Shown here: positions 7,029 to 9,979 of the stretch, piece by piece
How positions within the stretch are numbered: position 1 is the first letter of the stretch
Layout of the letters: every line of letters begins with the position of its first letter
NCBI GenBank assembly: GCA_900764115.1
Contig: CAAFMR010000291.1
Coordinates: 1-9,979, forward strand
From: Clostridia bacterium
GTDB lineage: Bacteria; Bacillota; Clostridia; Oscillospirales; Acutalibacteraceae
DNA: 9,979 nucleotides
Reading direction: 5' to 3'
The notes under the pieces: model-generated
The model's input: only the letters and a program-made list of their open reading frames with translations
Databases searched by the model: none
Told to the model about the DNA's origin: nothing
Position numbers and translations under genes: made by a program

Positions 7029-7413
7029 CGGTCAGCACCTCCTCCACACACAGCGAAAACAGCTCCCGCACCCGCGCCAGCTGTCCGGACAGATACAGAT
7101 ACCCGAACAGGCTCTCCAACCCGGTGGCGCGGTGATATTCCGCCCCGGAACGGGCGGTGTGGGCGTTGCGCCCCCGCTTAAAAACCGTCTCCTCCTCCGG
7201 CGTCAGCCGGGGCAGCAGCCGTTCCATAGCGGCGGACTGCGCCTCCGCCCGCACGGCGCTGACCGCCAGATGATGCAGGTCGTTGACCGGGCGGTTCGCA
7301 ATGGTCAGCAACCGCTCCCGCACCAGCAGGCTATACACCCCATCCCCCACAAACGCCAGCGCCAAGGGGCTGAGGGTATGCACATCCACCTCTTTCGGAT
7401 ATAAGCGCTCCAT
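7018..7413 (-). CDS. mrnC: Mini-ribonuclease III
   Basis: Mini-III is a dimeric RNase III catalytic domain without the double-stranded-RNA-binding domain. It matures the ends of 23S rRNA within the 50S precursor. The 131-residue length fits. LALAFVGDGVYSLLVRERLL (17-36) holds the catalytic-type Asp24. KRGRNAHT (79-86) and ATGLESLFGYLYLSG (96-110, with Glu100 as the second metal-ligand candidate) complete the family pattern. The ATG at 7413 follows the obg stop by 14 bases with GGGAGGGG upstream. Its end overlaps the YitT start by 11 bases. Its place behind obg fits a shared role in 50S maturation, because Mini-III acts on pre-50S particles with ribosomal proteins bound. Confidence 0.94.
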   Translation of the reverse strand: MERLYPKEVDVHTLSPLALAFVGDGVYSLLVRERLLTIANRPVNDLHHLAVSAVRAEAQSAAMERLLPRLTPEEETVFKRGRNAHTARSGAEYHRATGLESLFGYLYLSGQLARVRELFSLCVEEVLTDGN

Positions 7414-7427
7414 ACACGCCCCTCCCG

Positions 7428-8699
7428 TCAGTCGATAAAGTCAAATTCCAAATCGTAAATGGAGACGGTGTCGCCCTCCCGGCAGCCCGCCGCCTCCAAA
7501 GCGTCGATCACCCCGCCGGAGCGCAGCACCCGCTCAAAATACAGCAGCCCCTCCTCATCGGAGAAGTCGATGCCCCGCATAATCTGCAGCAGCCACGGAG
7601 CCGTCACCTCATAAATTCCCTCTCGCTGGGTAACCTGCGTTTCTCGCCTGCCGAGACTGTCCGCCGCCGGCAGAGCCTCCGGCTCCGCCTCAAAGCGGCG
7701 GATGGGCGGCAGCTGGCTGAGCAGCGCCGCGCAGCGCTTCACCAGCGCGTCAGTGCCATGGGCGATGGGCGCCATCAGCGGAAAATATTCGTATCCCCGC
7801 TCCTGCATGGCGGCAGCAAAGCGCTCCAGCTGCTCGTCGGTGGCTAAATCGCACTTATTGCCCGCCACGATCATGGGGCGGGATGCCAGCTCCGGGTTAA
7901 AGCGTTCCAGCTCCCGGTTGATAGCGTCAAAATCCTCCAGCGGGTCCCGCCCTTCGCTGCCGGACACATCCACGATATGCACCAGCAGGCGGCACCGCTC
8001 CACATGACGCAGGAACTCATGCCCCAGCCCCACGCCCTCGCTGGCGCCCTCAATTACGCCGGGAATATCCGCCATCACGAAGGACACACCCGCCATCGGG
8101 CGCACCACCCCCAGCACCGGGGTAATGGTGGTGAAGTGGTAGTTGGCGATCTCCGGCTTTGCCTCGCTCACCACGGAAATGAGGGTGGATTTCCCCACAT
8201 TGGGGAACCCCACCAGCCCCACATCCGCCAGCAGCTTCAGCTCCAGCCGCAGGGTATACTCCTCGCCCGGCACGCCGGGCTTGGCGAACCGGGGCACCTG
8301 CCGGGTGGCGGTGGCGAAATGGCTGTTGCCCCAGCCGCCCCGACCGCCCCGGGCAGCCACAAACGGCTCGTCTGTGGACATATCCGCCATCAGCCGCCCG
8401 GTGTCGTTATCGTAAATCAGGGTGCCACGGGGCACACGGATGATGCAGTCCGCCCCGCTTTTCCCAAAGCAGCGCTTGGCGCCGCCGTTGCCGCCGGGAG
8501 CCGCCGCATACTTGCGCTGATAGCGGAAATCCGCCAGCGTGTTCAGCCCGTCGTCCGGCTGGAACACGATGCTGCCGCCCCGACCGCCGTCGCCCCCATC
8601 GGGGCCGCCCGCCGCCACATATTTTTCCCGGTGAAAGGACACAGCGCCATCGCCGCCGTTGCCCGCTTTCACCCGGATGATCGCTTTATCCACAAACAT
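7428..8699 (-). CDS. obg: Obg family GTPase, 50S assembly (ObgE/CgtA)
   Basis: Obg binds the pre-50S subunit and couples late assembly to the GTP/ppGpp state of the cell. The 423-residue protein has all three domains. The glycine-rich Obg fold spans 1-157 (GGPDGGDGGRGG at 31-42, APGGNGGA at 67-74). The G domain follows, with G1 GFPNVGKST (164-172), a switch I Thr near 191, G3 DIPG (211-214) and G4 NKCD (281-284). The OCT domain of Gram-positive Obg proteins is at about 343-419. The G5 site, usually Ser-Ala, reads Met-Ala (309-310), a small departure. The start ATG at 8699 has GGGAGGGA seven bases upstream. The gene is separated from rpmA by a terminator and heads the mrnC-yitT-deacylase-NUDIX transcript. 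I could not find a convincing promoter in the 155-base gap. Confidence 0.97.
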   Translation of the reverse strand: MFVDKAIIRVKAGNGGDGAVSFHREKYVAAGGPDGGDGGRGGSIVFQPDDGLNTLADFRYQRKYAAAPGGNGGAKRCFGKSGADCIIRVPRGTLIYDNDTGRLMADMSTDEPFVAARGGRGGWGNSHFATATRQVPRFAKPGVPGEEYTLRLELKLLADVGLVGFPNVGKSTLISVVSEAKPEIANYHFTTITPVLGVVRPMAGVSFVMADIPGVIEGASEGVGLGHEFLRHVERCRLLVHIVDVSGSEGRDPLEDFDAINRELERFNPELASRPMIVAGNKCDLATDEQLERFAAAMQERGYEYFPLMAPIAHGTDALVKRCAALLSQLPPIRRFEAEPEALPAADSLGRRETQVTQREGIYEVTAPWLLQIMRGIDFSDEEGLLYFERVLRSGGVIDALEAAGCREGDTVSIYDLEFDFID

Positions 8700-8717
8700 A
8701 GACGATCCCTCCCATTT

Positions 8718-8743
8718 GCGCCGGCGGCTGCAGCGCCGGCGGC
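8718..8743 (-). repeat. Repeat hairpin in the obg leader
   Basis: The 11-base unit GCGCCGGCGGC occurs twice in direct order (8718-8728 and 8733-8743), four bases apart. Because CGCCGGCG inside it is itself palindromic, the two copies can also pair (8719-8726 with 8734-8741) as an eight-pair all-GC stem with a seven-base loop. It lies five bases upstream of the obg Shine-Dalgarno site, so it could influence obg translation. Confidence 0.5.
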
Positions 8744-8769
8744 TTTCCTTTCTACTATGCGCCGAACCG

Positions 8770-8813
8770 GACGAAAAATCCCCCGGCGCCCGCCGCCATC
8801 CGGCGGCAAAAAC
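8770..8813 (-). repeat. GC-rich hairpin region between rpmA and obg
   Basis: Reading the minus strand, GCCGCC and GGCGGC pair across a GGAT loop (plus bases 8792-8807). A GC-rich stretch follows and then ATTTTT about 13 bases later. The T-run is too far from the stem for a canonical terminator. It may back up the rpmA terminator or belong to the obg leader. Confidence 0.3.
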
Positions 8814-8814
8814 G

Positions 8815-8847
8815 AAAAAAAGCCCCGCCGAGATCCGGCGAGGCTTT
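8815..8847 (-). terminator. Intrinsic terminator after rpmA
   Basis: On the minus strand an 11-pair stem (AAGCCTCGCCG with CGGCGGGGCTT, one G-T wobble) is followed by seven T. It begins eight bases after the rpmA stop codon and separates the rplU-prp-rpmA transcript from obg. Confidence 0.92.
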
Positions 8848-8854
8848 TCATCGC

Positions 8855-9136
8855 TTACTGCTTGTCGTACACGCTGACACGCTTGCGATCCTTGCCCATA
8901 CGCTCGAACCGCACCACACCGTCCGCCTTGGCAAACAGGGTATCGTCAGAACCGATGCCCACATTCGTGCCGGGATGGATATGAGTGCCCCGCTGCCGCA
9001 CCAGAATGTTGCCAGCCAGCACAAACTGACCGTCCGCCCGCTTGTCTCTGAGGCGCTTGGGATCGGAAACATGGACATTCTTGCTGGACCCGACGCCCTT
9101 CTTGTGGGCGAACAACTGAATGTTCAAAGTTAACAT
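8855..9136 (-). CDS. rpmA: 50S ribosomal protein L27, precursor with Prp-cleaved leader
   Basis: L27 reaches the peptidyl transferase centre with its N-terminal tail. The 93-residue product opens with [10 protein letters not shown] followed by [10 protein letters not shown]. This is the Bacillota type of extended L27, in which the nine- or ten-residue leader is removed after the Phe-Ala by the protease Prp. The rest matches L27: [40 protein letters not shown] and the basic end KRVSVYDKQ. The start ATG at 9136 has GGAGGTGT upstream, and an out-of-frame ATG lies between. The gene follows prp by 18 bases and ends at a strong terminator. Cleavage is needed for a functional ribosome in species with this form. 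Confidence 0.97.
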   Translation of the reverse strand: MLTLNIQLFAHKKGVGSSKNVHVSDPKRLRDKRADGQFVLAGNILVRQRGTHIHPGTNVGIGSDDTLFAKADGVVRFERMGKDRKRVSVYDKQ

Positions 9137-9154
9137 AGCATTACACCTCCGTAT

Positions 9155-9469
9155 TCATTCGGTCGTATCCGTGACGCGAATACACGCCGGATACTGGTCT
9201 TGCAGTGCCAGAATATGCAGCCGGAACCCGGACAGGATGGCTTGCGCCGCCGCCGTCTCCCCGGTGAGGGCTACCTCCATGCTGCCCTCCCCCACGGAAA
9301 TCTCCGCCGGGAGCCGCAGCACCTCGGTGACGGTGTTGGCGGTCATATACGCCGCGGAGGAAACCGCCGCACACACAATGTCTTCACCCGCCGGCGCCGC
9401 ATCCGCATGGCCGGAAAGAGAAAACCCGGTGAGCCGCCCCCGCTCTGTCCGGAAAAAGACCCGGATCAT
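9155..9469 (-). CDS. prp: Ribosomal-processing cysteine protease Prp (YsxB)
   Basis: Prp removes the N-terminal leader of L27. The 104-residue product has the family pattern: the catalytic His in SGHADAAPAGED (19-30, His21) and the catalytic Cys in DIVCAAVSSAAYMTANT (30-46, Cys33). The rest is a small alpha/beta domain. Its substrate site is visible in the next gene, where L27 carries the LNIQLFA leader. It sits three bases after the rplU stop, and the junction reads TAA GAT ATG. I see no Shine-Dalgarno site before the ATG at 9469, so translation probably depends on ribosomes finishing rplU. This would keep the protease level tied to its ribosomal neighbours. Earlier annotations often call this gene a hypothetical between L21 and L27. 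Confidence 0.95.
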   Translation of the reverse strand: MIRVFFRTERGRLTGFSLSGHADAAPAGEDIVCAAVSSAAYMTANTVTEVLRLPAEISVGEGSMEVALTGETAAAQAILSGFRLHILALQDQYPACIRVTDTTE

Positions 9470-9472
9470 ATC

Positions 9473-9784
9473 TTAGGCGTTGATGGTGTCGATCTGCACC
9501 TTGGTATAGGGCTGCCGATGACCCAGCTTGCGGGAGCTGCCCTTTTTGGGCTTGTAGGTGAAGACCGTGATCTTCTTGCTCTTGCCGTTCTTCAGCACGT
9601 GAGCGGTCACGGTAGCGCCATCCACATAGGGAGCGCCCACCTTCAGCCCGGCATCGTCCTGCAGAGCGATCACCTTATCGAAGGTGACGGAGGCTTCCTC
9701 GGCTGCATCCAGCTTCTCAATGTACAGAGTGTCGCCATTCTGCACCTTGTACTGCTTGCCGCCGGTTTCAATAATAGCGTACAT
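9473..9784 (-). CDS. rplU: 50S ribosomal protein L21
   Basis: L21 binds 23S rRNA in the large subunit. The 103-residue product is normal length and starts [14 protein letters not shown]. The expected motifs [12 protein letters not shown] and [11 protein letters not shown] are present, with the C-terminal basic block [14 protein letters not shown]. The ATG at 9784 is chosen from the homologous start. A longer frame to 9892 would begin at the promoter's -10 region and is rejected. The ribosome binding site is modest (GGCAGGT). A consensus promoter and a structured leader of about 95 bases precede it. Confidence 0.97.
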   Translation of the reverse strand: MYAIIETGGKQYKVQNGDTLYIEKLDAAEEASVTFDKVIALQDDAGLKVGAPYVDGATVTAHVLKNGKSKKITVFTYKPKKGSSRKLGHRQPYTKVQIDTINA

Positions 9785-9879
9785 AGGCGTACCTGCCTTT
9801 TCTTCAGACTCGCTGTGATGGGGCGGGCGGAAACCGCCACTTTTGCCCGCAAAAAGGGCGCCCGCCACAAGCGGCAACT
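9785..9879 (-). promoter_or_regulatory. Structured 5' leader of rplU, candidate L21-type ribosomal-protein leader
   Basis: The leader between the promoter and rplU can fold in competing ways. In one form, GCCGCTT (9875-9869) pairs with AAGTGGC (9842-9836) around a small GCCC/GGGC hairpin (9859-9856 with 9848-9845). In another, GGCGGGCG (9866-9859) pairs with CGCCCGCC (9829-9822). A third short hairpin, GGCGG-TTT-CCGCC (9838-9826), overlaps both. Autoregulatory L21 leaders are known in Bacillota. Whether this one matches that family I cannot test. Confidence 0.5.
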
Positions 9880-9882
9880 GAC

Positions 9883-9911
9883 ATTGTAGCATATTCCAAA
9901 TGGCTTGTCAA
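9883..9911 (-). promoter_or_regulatory. Consensus sigma-A promoter of rplU-prp-rpmA
   Basis: On the minus strand TTGACA (9911-9906) and TACAAT (9888-9883) are 17 bases apart, with an A-rich stretch just upstream of the -35 that could act as an UP element. Transcription should start near 9879-9876. This suits a highly expressed ribosomal-protein operon. Confidence 0.92.
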
Positions 9912-9928
9912 CGGTTTTTTGCAATTTT

Positions 9929-9966
9929 CCGCCGTCCTGCAGGCGCAGAAAGCCCTGCAGCGGCGG
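9929..9966. repeat. Long inverted repeat upstream of the rplU promoter
   Basis: CTGCAGG/CCTGCAG (9937-9943 with 9954-9960) and CCGCCG/CGGCGG (9929-9934 with 9961-9966) form 13 pairs with a two-base bulge and a ten-base loop. Neither strand has a T-run after the stem (the plus-strand TTTT precedes it), so it is not an intrinsic terminator. It could be the end of an upstream minus-strand gene: one minus frame is open from the window edge to a TGA at 9910-9908 and reads as a short Ala- and Arg-rich tail. I recognise no gene here. Confidence 0.4.
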
Positions 9967-9979
9967 CTGCCCGCCGCAT

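Noticed and set aside
6075..7181. A 368-residue plus-strand frame opposite YitT and mrnC
   Set aside because: Its Gln/His/Arg-rich composition resembles no protein family, and the opposite strand holds two recognisable genes.
7977..8984. A 335-residue plus-strand frame opposite obg and rpmA
   Set aside because: It crosses the rpmA terminator and two conserved genes; it is an antisense shadow.
9785..9892. Longer rplU start at 9892
   Set aside because: It would start within the promoter region, and the added residues have no counterpart in L21.
1..9979. Mobile element, CRISPR array, tRNA, defence or biosynthetic cluster
   Set aside because: No transposase, integrase, spaced repeats, tRNA-like cloverleaf or unfamiliar multigene set is visible; the genes are core housekeeping types.

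Overview
This window is an ordinary, well-packed piece of a Bacillota (Firmicutes) chromosome, most likely from a GC-rich Clostridia lineage of the Oscillospiraceae/Ruminococcaceae type. Four things point there. The order rplU-prp-rpmA-obg-mrnC is typical of Bacillota. The L27 precursor carries the Prp-cleaved N-terminal leader. The comEC-holA-TOPRIM/DUF4093 cluster is familiar from Clostridia. The promoters are sigma-A type, with strong Shine-Dalgarno sites and GC-rich codon use. The lineage call is inference from gene content; no taxonomic marker was searched.

Layout. (1) Bases 1-1004 hold a self-contained plus-strand unit: a strong extended -10 promoter, one gene for a lipoyl-less E2-type acyltransferase-fold protein with an altered catalytic motif, and an intrinsic terminator. 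(2) Bases 1047-4863 hold a plus-strand operon of comEC (DNA uptake channel), holA (DNA polymerase III delta) and a TOPRIM-DUF4093 (RNase M5-like) protein. Both junctions are 4-base ATGA overlaps. (3) Bases 4914-4950 form a near-perfect bidirectional terminator where this operon meets the minus-strand genes. (4) Bases 5023-8699, minus strand, read in transcription order obg, mrnC, a YitT-family membrane protein, a YbaK/ProX-type aminoacyl-tRNA deacylase and a NUDIX hydrolase. (5) Bases 8815-9911, minus strand, hold a consensus promoter, a structured leader, rplU (L21), prp, rpmA (L27) and a terminator. The last 68 bases hold a long inverted repeat and no assignable gene.

Functional theme. The minus strand is built around ribosome production and translation quality: two 50S proteins, the protease that matures one of them, the 50S assembly GTPase Obg, the 23S rRNA maturation nuclease Mini-III and a mischarged-tRNA editing factor. 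The convergent plus-strand operon adds an RNase M5-like protein, so candidate 23S and 5S rRNA processing enzymes lie on either side of the shared terminator.

I found no mobile element, CRISPR array, tRNA or rRNA gene, prophage or defence system, and no clear sign of a new multigene system. The most notable features are the ComEC metallo-beta-lactamase-like tail without metal ligands, the E2-fold protein without the DHRxxDG catalytic residues, the foldable rplU leader with competing stems, and the repeat hairpin in front of obg.
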